Assembly (NCBI RefSeq): GCF_021018805.1
Contig: NC_086251.1
Location: 17,837,098 to 17,901,097 of the forward strand
Source of the DNA: Prinia subflava
Lineage: Eukaryota > Chordata > Aves > Passeriformes > Cisticolidae
DNA: 64,000 nt
Direction of reading: 5' to 3'
Positions 12,501 to 27,500 of the stretch are shown here, piece by piece (the first letter of the stretch is position 1; each line of letters starts with the position of its first letter). Position numbers and translations under genes: made by a program. A model generated the notes under the pieces. That model saw only the letters and a program-made list of their open reading frames with translations, was not told the origin of the DNA and searched no databases.

Positions 12501-15500
12501 CCTTTTATTTGGCCAGCAGCTACACTAATTACACACCTGCAGAATCCAACAGAATTTTCAACAACATGATACTGCCATGCTTGCAGAGCATTTTATGCTA
12601 TTTTTTGTATTAGCTTTGTCTCATGTTTGGATAGTGTATCTAAAATAAGAGAGCTGTATTAAAATTAAGCCTGGACACAAATTATCTTATTACACAAGAG
12701 AAGCATGAGCAGAAGAAATTCAGTGCAGCAGATCATCCAGGAACAAATTCTTACAACCCAACATGAGGAGGAGGCTTTGTATAACACAAGCACTGGGTAT
12801 TACTACTGCATACTAAAGCAGTATTCAGCTTCATTACTCTTGAAGCACAGGTATTAATAGCCTTATTTTCATAAAGTAACTGAACTGGGGGAAAAAACAG
12901 GGTCTCCTTTCCAAAGTAATAGGGGGTTTTAAGCCTAAAAGTAAGAAAGACATGGACACCACAGGACAAGGAAGTCTAAGCAAATGACAAATCAAGTCTT
13001 GAAATTTTAGAGCAGATCTAATCCTAAAAGGCCTAGGAAAATTTATATTACACCTATGCAATGTGACTTAGTGTAACAAGGCACAAGATCAATTAATTTA
13101 CAGCTAGAGAAAAAGAAGAACTTGTACATACAATTCTCCCATCTACAGTGAAAATGTAAACAAAGCTTTATTAAAAATTAATATATACGGCAACTAAAAA
13201 AGGACAACTCCTTCCATTTTCTTCCCAAAGCCTGAAGGCAACAGCAAGCCACTTGCTTGAAAGACTCAAGAAGAAATAGATTGTGTATTTAAGAGCAGAA
13301 GTCACATCATTCCCTACACACACTGGGCCCAAGGAGCACAATGAAGCTGATTTACCAAGTGCTGGTCATTGAGGAGATGCACCACTCGAGATGTCCAGTC
13401 TCCCATGGGAACAAGGTCAGGAGAAGTTCTGTACAAGCGCAGCAAGCATAAAGCAGCACTTTGCTTCACACTGTCCATAGTGTCCCTGCAAGACATACAT
13501 ACTGCTTTAAAATACAGTGATTAAGGCACAGCAATGCCTGCAGGACAGCTTTATGCCAGATTTCACACTGACTCAGCATCCCTGGCCAGGCTGCATCTTT
13601 TCAGGAGAAGTTCACTGAAGTCTTCTTATGCTGAAGTATTTGTTCTTCTTAGTTTTTCCAGTAAGTTCAATTAGGCAAGTTTTCAACTATTATAGAGGCT
13701 ACTAGACATATGCAATGATTCTTTGTAACTTGGAGTGACATTTCACGTCATTTTATGAGAACTGAAAGTTCATCTCATCACAAGAACAAGCTTCTTCCAG
13801 GCTGACTGAAATCAGAAGTTCAGATACCCTGAACTTACACACTTTATGAACGTGACCAAAGCTGGATTTCCTGACAGGTCCTGCGTGTCAGATAGAAATC
13901 ATGAACTACCCAACAGCTTTAGCACCGACAGCTAGAATTTAAGGCGGCTGTCACCAGGCACACAACCCACAAATCTATTCACCCTGCTGCTGGCACAGAA
14001 ATGGACTATTTTAAGAGTGGCAAGCAACTATTCTAGTTCAGTGAACTCCTTTCCACAAAGTAGTTTATTCAGCATTTTCTGGGATGCACAGACAAGAGCT
14101 GTAAAATGTACAGAGCACTATGAATAAAAGTTCTAAGAGGCAGCTTATGATGTGCAATCTTGGTTAAATGTTCACAAACCTCTGTATCCCCAGCAGAAGT
14201 TCAGCCCAGCTATTCTTCACGAATTTATCAGCTTTCCGTAAGATCAAGTTGTACCTCAGTCAAAAACCACAAAAAAACCTGACAAATCTATTCTTCTCCT
14301 GTTCCTAATTTATATTTAAGCCAAGAGAGCTACACTGAATTTGCAAATGTAACTGACAATGCTCATTCTCCCCTGGTCACTTAGACAGGACAGGCACACA
14401 AACATATTTCATATATGTTATGAAATGCAGAAGGAATGATTCCCTGAAAAGTGATCTCAGAAAACAAACACAGCTCGAAGTTTAAACAAGTCTAACCTGA
14501 AGGTGCTGTGCTCTGTCTGCGATGGTGACACCAAGTGAAAGTTTTGGAATTTTTTAAGGTTATCTTATTAAAACCCCATGACTCATCACTGCAGCATTGT
14601 CTCTGCTGTGCTACATGGAGACCAGCACCTGGCAAGGGCAGTGCCCTGACATTTCAAGTCCTAACACATTAAGTTCTTACATCACATGTCACTTTTTATA
14701 TTGATGTAAGACAGTTACTTGTTACAAAAAAATCCATGCATATTCTAAAACATTTCATATCCATAAGAACTTAAATGCACTGTTTGCACTTGGACATTTT
14801 AAACTTCAAAATAAATTAGCCCTACAATCATTGGTCCAACTTTACACTGATTTAACTATAGTTTCAGACGTTTCATTTGCCAGGTCTGTTTAGAAACTTT
14901 CAGCTATTCCAAAGCCATAAAGTTGGTGGTGATGATTTGCCATTTACATGAATTGCTGTTTACATGGCTAGCAGAGGAAGTGAGAAAACTCACAAATCAA
15001 TATTATCATGTTCCTCATGAAGTCAGTACATCTACGCAAGAATTTCATTTTCACAAGTTTATAACAAAATTTGTAGTATAAACATCTATTTAGGTTCCTT
15101 TATTTCTTTTTTCATCAGGAGAGGTAAGGAATGTAAAACATATGCCTTTCAGGGGTATTCAGTACCACAGATTTATCCAGATCACAACAAGGCTGTAAAA
15201 GCCTATTCAAGACACCAAAAGTCCTAATTTCCACCTAGTCTTACTCTCCTACAAGCAACTCCACGCTCGGGCCAGTGAAAGCACCTGCAGCTATTGGAAG
15301 TGCCATTATACTGCCAGCCCAGGGCTGTGTACGCACGGATTACGGTGCTGCAATGGAACCAAGCTGCTGAGAAGTTTACTGGAGTTGCACATGAAAGAGG
15401 CATGTCCCACCTACCCAGCCACAAGAATTTTGGGAATTTCCCCAGCAAACGCTTCGGCCATCTCGCGGCTGCCCACGTTGGCAATGCAGTGCAGGGCGAG

Positions 15501-18500
15501 GCCCATGAAGGTGGGGTTCCTGCTGGCCAGGTCGTTCTTGATGGCGTTGTTTATCAGGCGGATGAGCTCGCTGTTGGAGTTCACCAGCACCGAGATGAAC
15601 AGATAGCCCTGGGGGTCACAGCATGGAAAATCTATTTTAGATAGATTCATTGATTGTGGCATTAACAGGAAACATGATCTCTTTGACACATACACTTCTC
15701 TCCAATACCATATGGGCAGAAATGGGTACTTAGAGCGAAGGCTAGAAAGATTAAGTGAATTAAACAAAAAGGAGTAAGGTTCAGTGTTACCCTAATTTAA
15801 GTGTTTTCTTAGTCTATTCTGGCATATACTCAAAAGGTCATTTTAGATGAATAGGGACCAATCAAGATTTTGGCTTTATTATTTAAATACTAATAAGTTA
15901 CATGCACCTGATAAACACAACCTTACCTAGGGAGATGGAAAGAGGTATTTGGAAAATTAAAAGGTTACTTAGCTTTTAATGCAAGATTCGAGGCAGATCC
16001 TTAACAAGAGTAATAATTTTATGCAGAACACATACAATTTTTTGCAACTACTTCAAGACTCGGTGTGCACAAAGGTGTTTAGATTTCAGAACCATTCCTA
16101 GAGCCAAAATAAGGCTTTAAACCAGGGCAGGGGCAATGAAGCAAAATTCTTTATGGACTCCACAGCTGAGGCAGGATATTAGACAGACCAGCTAATCTTT
16201 CATAGAGCCCAAGTTACTCACAATTTGTTTCTCTGTGTATCTATTGGAACTGAGCAGGTTTACAGCCTCCATGTGACCAAAGTCAATGTCATGTCCCAAC
16301 AGAAAGATGAAGAGCAGTTTGCAGACATATTTTTTCTTACTGTAACCATCCAGAGCCTTGTCACCTGAAAAATAAGGAAACAAACAACAATGAAGTCTAT
16401 GTTGAGCTTTTACCTGGTTACCTTGTGATAATGCCACGTACCATTATCTATATCCTAAAGGATGGTGATGAAAGGATGATCAGGAAATAATGCTATCCTG
16501 CAGTCCTTAAAGGAGGTTCTTACTAAGAGGCAGCACATCTATGTTCTCTCATTTTGGTTTTCCTGCTTTAGTTAAGAGCATTTATGTCTTCCATACACGT
16601 TCTCCTCTTAAACCAATTATTAGACCTTTATCTCAGTAAGTGTTAACATACTTGTCCAAGTGCACCACGGTCAGTAGCAACAAAAACCCCAGCAAGTTGT
16701 TTTAGAAACATCAGGTGACAATGGTCTATCCCAAAGACTAGGAGAAATCCATGAAATGAAATTACCATGAGAACTTTAAGGTTTTTGTAAAATGACAAGT
16801 ATTCACAAGTGTTCCAATTTTAGAAGAAAAATGCACCCTAAATAGGTTTGGCCATATGTTGCAGTACTGCTGATTTTAGAAGTTTGCAGAAACAACACGG
16901 AGCAGTGCAGCTTCCAGTTCATTGGGAGACCACTGCTTTTCCTGAAGGGAAGAGCTACATATGAACAGAACTCCTTGTGTGTTACATTCTCTCCCTACCT
17001 CAAATTGGAAAATAAAGGGATATACAGTAAATCAGGCAAGACTGCCTGCTGGATATTCAGTCAGCGTAGCAAAACTGTGATATATAGTGCTGCCTAAAAG
17101 GCTATATAAGCTCCTTTGCCTCAGCATCCTGGGCCTGGAATAACTGATCTATCACACCAAGTGTCTATTCCTTAGTGACGGGCAAGTTCAGCCAGAACAG
17201 CACTGCATACACTAAAGCTTCAACAAGATATCCCTTACTCACTGCCCTTGCCAATAAAAGCTCTAAGCTGCCTTTTTATTTTATATATAACTGCCTGTTA
17301 CATAAATCTGAGGTTAAAGAAGAATCTTAATAGTACAGAAGTTGCTCCTTCTTCCTTCTCATGAACTGATATTGAGGCATAGTACATTTCCCCGGCCACA
17401 TGAATCTATGGCGCCCCTGGATTTCACACTACATTCACAGACTGGATAAAAACCAAGGAAACCTCACCACTACTAAACTTACAGTCAGTGAAGGAATGAA
17501 GGCTATCATCTGTGTTTGAACACATGTAACAGTGAACCAACAGAAAGCATACTGGCCCACTGAAGCACACAATGCTGAAAGGTTATGTCTGCAGGCTCCA
17601 ACTATGCGTTTTGGGGGTTGCTTTCTATTTTGACCCTAAAAAATTCCTCTATTTAATCTTATTTAAACTGAGATAAATTTAAGCAAATCACTGCTATTTT
17701 AATGCAGACAATGACACCCTTCTAATTTTGGGTTTTAGGCAACTGTTGGTTTTTTTTAACTGGCACAGACAGTGCATCAGTTGCCAACAACAAGTTTCAC
17801 CTTAAAGCTATTTTTATGTTGTGCAAAGAGGAGTCATCTTCAGGTCCATACTACAGAAGCCAATATACGTCACATTTTACATCAGTACAGGAAGCAGCAT
17901 TACTGAAGATACCCATGGCAGTGAAATCCTGCTATACTGGATCCTGTCAACATCCTCTGACGACAGCCAGCTCTGCAGAAAGCTGCCTAAAGACATGTGT
18001 TCTTCAAGCCACTTGCACAGTTTGCTGCCATAAGGCTCTTTTTCCTGCTGAGTCAACAAACAAATGCAGGGAATTTTGTTCTCCTAGACATCGGAATAAC
18101 TGTTAGAAGAACCAGACTGAAACATCCAATGGGAAATATTTTACCCCCTTCTTTGGAAGCAATATGGCCAGAGGAAAGAGTAGATACTCAACCATGTCTG
18201 CCCATCTGCTGTGACCTTCAAACTATGGCGTAAGCAGCAATGGAGTATTCTGCACAAATATTTCCTGTTATACTATTTTCCCAATAAAATGGCACTCAAG
18301 GAGAAGCTTTTTCCTATCCCACCATGGCAGGGAGATGCAGATCAAAGACACCTTTCTGTAGGAGAGGCAAGGAAAAAAACCCAAAAACAAAACACAGGAA
18401 AAGGCAGTGACAGCTTTAGTTTTCTAGCATTTTTTCAGCTGCTTAGGAAGAGTTTAGGAAGAGGAAGACTCTTAAGATTTGATTTTAATTGGTCATCTAC

Positions 18501-21500
18501 ACGAGATCCAGAAGGAAAAGAACTAATCAGTGAATAAACTGGTAGGGCTTTCCATTACCCAGCAACAAAAACCATTCCAACTCCTGACAAGCCACCTATT
18601 CTATGGGACCAATGAAAGGAATGGTGATGATCAATACCATTAACAGATACTATTATGAGTCACAGAAGGGGGCACTGAATAAGTTGAATCCATTATAGTT
18701 AGCCTAACTCTAGGGGCCAAGCTCTACATAATTGAGGACTTACTATGGTATTGGACAGCATTAATATCATTAGTTGCTTCTCTGAGATCCAGATATACTA
18801 AAAGACATCAGAAAGTAGCTTTCACATGAACTGTACCACAAGTGAAGACGCCCCAACCAGTCTCCCAAGACTGAATTCCCAGCAGGTCAAGAGGCTGAAC
18901 TGCAGCTGCCTGTTAGCAGTGTACAATCCATCAGCAAAAAAGTTAAAAGTATTAAATCTAATCCCTTATATTCTCAAATGACTGATGCTGATTCTGTGAT
19001 ACCAGAAGAGAAGGAGTACAAAATGCTGCTGCCCAATTGCTTAACAAAGAACACAGGAAGATGAAAATATGTATACTTTGAATCACATCAACTTTCACAA
19101 CCAACTATTTGTCAGAGTTTGGCAATTCCTTTTTTAGGTTTAGGACCCAGCTATTTAAAACATGATATCTTTCCAAGATACCAGTATTTTAAGAGCGCAG
19201 ATTAGCAAGGTCCTTGGATCTCTGAGTATTTGAAGAATTTTCAATAGAAGCTACGCCATGCAATCAAGCACAAAACGTAACACCATCCTACTAACAAGCA
19301 GCTTCCTTCTCCACCGTGTGGTATCAAAGAAAAGCATTGTAAAATCAGTACCTGGAACACCTTTTCTGAAGACAGAAAAAATGCTACACTGACTGCTTTC
19401 AAAAGCTCCTGTTTCTTACACACAGATCTGAAGGCAGTGTGACAGCTCTCAGGCATGCTTATAAACTAGGCCAAGTTAGAGTTACTACAGCTCTTCTTCA
19501 ACATCTTAGTTCCCAGTAGTAACAGAATATTGGGGGGGGGGGGGGGGTTTAAATTTTTATTATTTAATTATCTGATCAATTTGAAAAAAGAGCACTTCAA
19601 AGGTTTCACAACAGTTGTCTAACTCCAATCATGTTTTGAAGTCTGTGGCTCAGATTCTTATTGAAATTTTAACTATTCCTCTCCCTTCCATGTTGCATTT
19701 ATGAAGAGTTCTGAAGGTTCTGTTTTAAACATTAATAACAAGCTTAAGTACGTGCCAAAATAGTACAGCTTCCCCCACTCCCAAGCAAACATCCGAACAA
19801 GAGCAGAAGGAAATGTCACATGTTCTGTTATCTTTATTGCAATACACAATCGTTTCTTTTAACTCAGCTTATTTTCAAATGCTTTCAGGAACATTTGCAA
19901 GTGCTGCAAATCAAGTCAGCAGAAACAGGAAGGATTCACAATACATGTCAGCAGGTTTTGAGCACAGTGGCCATTTCAAAGGCTACTTGCTTTCCCTGAA
20001 AATTTTTAGTTATTTTGCTAAGAAAGAAATTATTAACAGCTGATTAACAATGACTACTATTAAGAAATAATTACTACTTCCAAATTTCTGTATATCACCT
20101 CCCTTGCAATTTAACAGAGAAGTTTGGGATTTCACTGTTCACACATATCTTCCACACAGTCCTCAGGAAAAAAAAAAGCAGTAAGGCAAGAAAGTATTGT
20201 AAGATCCTTTGGTTCTCAGGCAGCAGCTTCCAGCCTTGGTTTGGAACATAACTTAAAAACCAGCACCTGCTTTTCAATCTAACTCAGTACTTAAAAGCCA
20301 GGGTGCTGCACTGTTACTGAGCCTGCCTACCAGCAAGAGGGGTCAGGAGAGCAGTATAGTCCTTGAGATGCTCACTGGGGGCAGATAAGGAAGCCTGACA
20401 AGTAATCTCACTAGCTTTCACATGGCTAATTGATACCTTAAAATCTTAGCTTTTAAAACCACAGTAATGGCTTTTGCAAAACAGAATGGACAACCACTTT
20501 TGTTGCTTTGCTTCCTTCCTACACTGAGCTCTGCTCATGCAGCTGGCAGCAATCCAGGGATATACTGTATCAGCAGGCCACTACTAGACACTTTAGAGGC
20601 TAAGGAAACCGAATTTGATTTTTACCAATGTAGCTACACTTTGAGGGAAGATCCGTATTTCTTTAGGGGTAACAATCCAAGGCCTCTACATCAAAAGCTG
20701 AATATTTGTGCCAAACAACCCGTACAAATCCACAAACCAGTATTTATTTACCATACTACTAGCACCGGAACAAAGATCAGCGCTACAATTCAGGTCATAT
20801 TTGAAGTCTAATTTTACTTCCAAAAATTCAGTATGTCACTGAAGACACTTTATGATTTCATTGTGTGATTGTCTTCACACATGATCAGAAGACAGTGTGA
20901 CTAATCAAGCCCATCCTAAATATATTAAGCCCATGCTTTCGCAGCCTGCCAGGAGAGCAATTTATTCACTGTTACACAGTTTCAGTTTAAAACAGGTATT
21001 TAGAGCCTTATCTTAACTTCCTCCAAAGGGTTACTGGGTGTTTTGGGAAAACAGACACAGTTTGCTCAAACATGGAAAACCAAGTCAACAGAAGAAAAAA
21101 AAAGTAAAGAAAAAAGCAGCGATTAACAAGTGACTTGGGGTACTTCTGCAAGAGCTGAAAAGAAGATTCACAAGCATGTCTGAAATCTAGCAGCCAGTCT
21201 TGTAACACGAACTCTACTAAACAATCAGAACAAAACTAAATTCTAATGCCAGAGTAGGAAAAAAAAAATCTGAATCAAGCAGAGAGCAAAGTTCCTCTGA
21301 CCACAGAAACAGCTTATAGATTTGTGGGCAGCTTCATTAATGCACAAATTATGGTTTGAAAGATCAAAGTGATATAACAATTTAATAAATCAGATATTTT
21401 TTCACTCCCAAAGCAGTTACTGCTGTGACACTCAGGCTTCCAGTTTGGTTCAAGCATGGGAGGAAAAGGAGCTTACAGTCTGAACAAAAATAAAAGGAAT

Positions 21501-24500
21501 AGCATCTCTGCACACTTTACTCCTACAACTTCTCTATCACACTGGTGTAGCTTCTCTCTACTACATTCCTCTTATCTCAGTTAATGCAGACGCATTTAAA
21601 GCAACTGTCAAGGACACAGTGACCTCATGCTTAGACAAGGGACACTGTCACCCTAAATACAGAGACTCTAAATTCCTGCTGAGCTTGGTGTACAAAAGCT
21701 GCATCAGAATCCAAAGCCACAGCACAAGTTCCATCAGCTCAAGGAAAGTACTGCTTGTCCAGAGATGTGAAATCTTATCCCAGCCTGTTCAATACAGGGT
21801 ATTTTAAACACCAAGTGACCCAAACATAAGTCTTGACAGCTACTTGCACACTAGAACAGAAGTAGAAATAGTGAGGCTCTGTCTGCAACAGTGTGAGAAC
21901 ACACCTGGGAAGTTACATGGATGGGCATCCAGACACTGCAATAGCTTGTGCTGAAGCACACAAAGGCCCAGAGGTCGACCACACTTCTACACGAGTGTCA
22001 AGCAAGAATTCCTCTGACAAGAGGTCTTGTTGCTTGGACCTTTCCCTGATTACAGCCATGCAGTCAGTCCCAAAGCTGCATCTTTAGCCAGGTAGGGCCA
22101 GTAACTCAAGGCACCAGTATTGACCACAGTTATCTACCAAGAGACTTCCTCTTAAGTTCACAATCACACATTTATCTTAATCCAAACCATTTAAAAACAT
22201 TTTAAGGTCAGAACTACATGAAAGGAAACCGGGCTAAACTGAGTAAGCTCCACGTAAACCAAGAATAAAATGCATAGGAAGGTCTCTTAATTTTTATGTA
22301 GCCCTTCTGCAAGAACAACCACACAGCATGAAGTCCATGTGGGACTCCTGCAGCAGAAAGATAACACAGCTATCAGCTCCTCACACTCTCAAGGCCTCAA
22401 GCAGTTGCACAGCAAGTTGTCTAAACACAACTTTTTCCAAATTGTGACATTTATGTTTTTGCTCAGACTTCACCAAGTTATTGTCTCCAGGTAATTAAAA
22501 TTTTCCACCCAAAATCCATACAGATTTAGCAATAAACCATAATGAAGATCAGCTACAAGAAGATTTAGCCATCTTCCACTCCAGCAACTGAATGAGCATA
22601 TACTGACCTTTATTCAAAACTATTTAAATAGTGCTTAAAGGATGCTACACAAGGTATGCAGCCTAAAGTTATGTCACCACTTTGCTGAAAGCACCTCTGT
22701 TCTCTGATCACTGCCCGATTTATAGTTCTTCATAGCCAGAAATCCTATGATAATTTCTCCCCTGCTTCATAAGTAAGTAAAGAATTAACTGTTCATGTAC
22801 TTCTACCTATTTTTCTACAAGAAAAACAAACACAAAGGCATGTGATGACTTCTAATTTAGAAGAATTTCTTGAGTACCTTGCACTGTGGTTAACTTTTCC
22901 CTTCTAAGCTGTTGACCACACTCTGGTTTCTAAAGGCCTTCATACACCTTTAAGTGACACACCACTTAAAATGTAGCCACAGATCATACCAAGCTCAGCA
23001 AAGTTATTTGTTAATGCATTGAGCATTCCAAACAGATATGCTAGTCTAAGCCAGGATAGCCAACTAAGGTAAATGAATTCACTTCCAATCCAGTAGATTC
23101 TGAAGGCACATATATGATCTCCACGTTGTAATGCCTCATCTAACTACACACACTGCCCCATAGCTATTTAAACAGAACCTGCCACAGCCACTACTGTTAT
23201 AACTCCATTTAAAAACATCCCAACTACCCCTAAGAATCTTTAAACTTTGAAATCACATACACAACTTGAATACAGCTAACAGCAAGAGTTTTACTTTGTT
23301 TTTAAAAGTTAATTGCTGCCTCTTGGAATTAGTTACTCCATATCCTTTGTTTCTTATGAATAATTTATACTGCTGTTGCTTGTAGTCAAGATCTATAGCT
23401 TCAGCAACTACACATTTTAATCTTAATTCTGCTAGAAGACAGCCTAACCCATTATTTCCATAAAGGGCTCAAAGCTGAAGAGGCGGGAAAGAAGAAAAGC
23501 TTGAAGAGATGTTGTTTTACTGGAAATAACCATATCCACCCATATTCCTTCAAACTATTCACAGTCTCAGCCTTCTGGAAGCAAACAGGCTGAGCAGTCA
23601 CGTGGTTAGGAGGCCAAGAATTACAAATAGTTTGTGACCAGTAGCCAAATTCTTTGACAAAGGAAGGAGTTTGCTTCTGTTATGGCCAAGAATCACACAA
23701 CTGTGAGAAGGTTCTGCAGTTGAGAGAACATTTTTAACAGTTACTCTAACAGACTGCTTTAGCATTTTGCTTGAGTCAGCAGTTGACAAAAGAAGTCCAA
23801 GCATGTAAAAACAAAACCCCATAAAAGAATGTCATATGGAAGTATATATAGTGTAGTACATCACTTACCTTTAAACTTTGACCGAATGTTTGCTAGTTCT
23901 TTGTTTATCCTCTTTATCTCTGCCTCTTTACTTTTACCTGAAATTAAAAAAACTCTTATCAGGACACAGTGCTTTGGACATCCCTCTGCCACCTGAAGCA
24001 TCTTTTCACCCAAACAGAAACATACATTTGTGAAGATACAAACATCACGAGGAGTTATTACTCTCCATTTCCATCACTGGAACTAAAGGCCAACAGAGAT
24101 AACTTAAGCATCACTTTATACAGGAATTTGAGAAGCTCTAAGGACAACCCTGCTTCAAGAAGCTTTGCAGACTTTAGACAGTGTCACTTGCATATAACCT
24201 GAGATGCCACTGCTACTGACTTTCACAAATGCTCCAGTTCTTCTCTTCCTGAAACTGCCCAGAAAAAAGTGAATTTTAGTTCCTATGTGATTACTAAGTT
24301 GACAGTGTTTTGAAGGAGTGAGTCTCCTAAGCACAGTCTGATAAACAAGCAGCTGATGTTACTCTTCACCTTAAGGACAAGCAAATTTATTGTTTCTCTG
24401 TTGAATGGTCATTCAGTTCAACAGCTTCTAAAACATTCTTAACAGATTGAAGAGGAAACGCAGTAAACTCACAAGGAGTCCAAAGGCTGAAGACCTCACA

Positions 24501-27500
24501 CAGTTAGGATACAAGTTCAGACTTTCAATGTACCTCATGAAAGTCATTTGAAAACCAGAAATACTTAGAATTCACACTTTGAATTCACACACAAGATGAC
24601 TTGGCAATCTTATGCTTCTCAGCATCATAAGTATTTCATATCAACTTTTGATTCCAAGAATAGGTATTGGGAATTCTAGTACCACTTCAAGTTACATAGA
24701 GAAACATCTGCAGTTTAAATTCTGATAATGCAAACTTATACAAGTAATATTTGCATTGTCCAAACCAAAACAGCTTATTACTCTTTAGCATTTTAATTTT
24801 TGGTGACTGAGATTCTACAGACATCTGGATCCACTGTCTCCTACATGAGTAGGAGCACAGAAGAGTAAAACAGCAGCTTGGGCATTATGATCAGCTGCCT
24901 GTCATTTGAGGGAAAAAAGTGGAGAACATTTCAGCAATGCAAAACTGGTCTTTTAGTTCTGTTCTTAATTCAGACCTGCACCTACTCAAACTTTCAACAA
25001 GTCCAAAACTTTTGTGCATTTTCCAAAAGTTTCAAGCAGTTTCAAGTATTCCAAATATCAACTGGGAGCAGCAGATGACAGCTTCTTTCCCTCTTCATCA
25101 CATATATCTGCTACAGGGTTATGAGTAAAAGTCTCCTAGCCCTGGTTCAAAATGGTCCAGCCTTACTAGTCGTGGGAATCACATGCCCTGTGTTCACAGC
25201 AAACACTTCCCCACACCACTGGGATGACAGCTACAGCCATGAATGTGCAAGTAGGGGATGTGACAAGGCTTGAAAAGCAGATCATGACCAGCATTCCAAA
25301 GCATCTCCAATCTCACCCCTTTCCTCAATACAAACATCTCATGGTATTTAAATATCCCACTACATTTGCATGTCCTAATGCCTGCGTCAGCCTGTGACTG
25401 TTAATCCTCCCTTTATGATTCCTTTGGGGATCTTACAGCCGGCCCTATGAAGGATGACAAAGTAACTCAAGGAAACAAGTGCCTTGGGATAGTTTAGGAG
25501 CAAAGTGTAAGGGAATCCCTTGCCAAGTACAATTCAATCTAGATTTTGTAATTTCTTGACTTAGACTCAAAAAAATAAACTGAAGTTAAGCACTTCTGAA
25601 AGCAACTCTTGCATAAGATGCAGAGAACGGGTTTGTATTATCTGCCTCTAACAATGGCTACAGGAGAACAGACACAGAGCAGCCAACAGCACACTACAAA
25701 CAGAAATGTTAGCCCCAAAATAGAAGCAGTTATTTCAGTTTGCCTTGTCCTTTTAACGAAATACCTACAGACCCCATATATTTGCTTAAAATGGAATTTT
25801 ACCATTCTACAACAGTGTTTTGTAAGGACCACTGCTTGAAAGGCTGAAGGGCAGGGCGCCTTGGCAGGCACTCCACAGGGCAAAAAACAGCCCTCAACTT
25901 CAGAGCTCAATAATTGACAATACTGTTCTGAAACAAATTGTAGTTGCTATCTGTGTGCACCTTGATTTCCAGATAAAGCAGAAGAGTTGACCTAGAAATT
26001 CCAATTAACTTCTACAATGACAAAGCTAGAGAACACAGTATAGCTCCCTTGGTTTATAAAGACACATCTGTTGGAATCCCAAAGTTTAACCAGTTTTCAT
26101 TAATGTATTATGCAACACATAATGAGTTTTGTTCTAATTTAACTTGTCAACCTAAAGAAAGCTGGTTTTAAAGTAGTAACACTATTTATTGTGTAAATGA
26201 GCAGCAAGTCATACAATCTAAGACCTGAAGTGTCTTCCTTTATAGATTTTAGATTTGTCTTAATTGGATTATTTGTCCTGTGCACACAGCAGAGATACTC
26301 CAGTGTTTGCTCCTAGGGCACTTGCCAGCGTTAGGAGTTCATTATTAGACTGAAGCAAGTCATTTGCTCCGGGCCCACCCTCTGAGAACAGGGGCCACAG
26401 TAACACACCCCAAAAGGGTGCAAATGTTTATGTAAATAAACAACACTCCAATTTGGTATGCTATTTCTTTTTGAAGACTTGAAAACACTTCCCTTATTTT
26501 CAGCCATACATCTGCTTCTGATGAAACATTTAATCTCCTGAAGCTATTAGTTTATTTGCTCTTTTACCATGGGAAGAGCACATCTCATTAAGACATAACC
26601 ACAGAGTCTGGAGATTTTGTACTTAATTTACATTAACAGGGCAGAGAATATAGACCTCAGTCTGGGACATTGCTAGCCTGAGTAGGACATTCAGTTATTT
26701 AAATTTAGAAACTAGGTCTTTGCTCTTTAACTTTGTATCTTTAACTTATGTTTGTAAGGAAAGTGAATTGTAGTATTTGCTTTGAATTATTAGCAATTGT
26801 TTCTCTAACTTCAGCAAGTGTGGTAATAATCACAATTTTAAAATGTTAAAAATGGGATGAGAAAAGAGAAAAGTAATACTTATCAGCTAGCTTTTCTTAT
26901 CCCAAGATGAAATCAAGGCCATCTTTTACTTTTTTAGAACTACCAAAACCTCCTGTCGAACCTTTCAAGCAGCATATTTACCTGCTACACGCACAGATTA
27001 CCAGTGACTGCTAGAAATTGGGTTCTTTGTGACCTAAGCAAGCAACAGAGCATTAAGCAAAGCCTGACTAAAATACTTCAGGAATTTGTGAAGTCAGCAC
27101 CTCTGGTAGAAATAGTCTGCAGGCTCAGCAACACAAACAAGGAAATCCCACCCCCATGCACACAGCTGTAGCAGCGAGGTGACAGGAACACCCAGAGTCA
27201 CATCTGAAGGCTTATTCTCTCAAATTTTAAGTCTTGCTCAGCATATGAACAAAAGCATTTTTTGAATAATTCCTTCAGGCTGTTCTATTTTGAAGGCAAT
27301 ATATGATCTCACCTAGACTGTGACCAAACAATCGGCATAGCAATTAGCAGGTGATAAAAAAGTTTAGCTCCACATATTGGACATCACATTGGACAATTAA
27401 GTTTTCACCTTATTACTAATTACAGTCTGTGCAAGCCTGCAATTGTAGTTTTAAAGAACAGCATCAGCACACCAAGTGTTAAACTTCACTGAGGGCAATC

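Noticed and set aside
20467..20811. 114-codon plus-strand frame with a signal-peptide-like start in AP2A2 intron 2
   Set aside because: The N-terminal Leu-rich stretch looks secretory, but the remainder resembles no family I know, there is no CpG or promoter context, and chance hydrophobic starts are common. Homology or transcript evidence would be needed.
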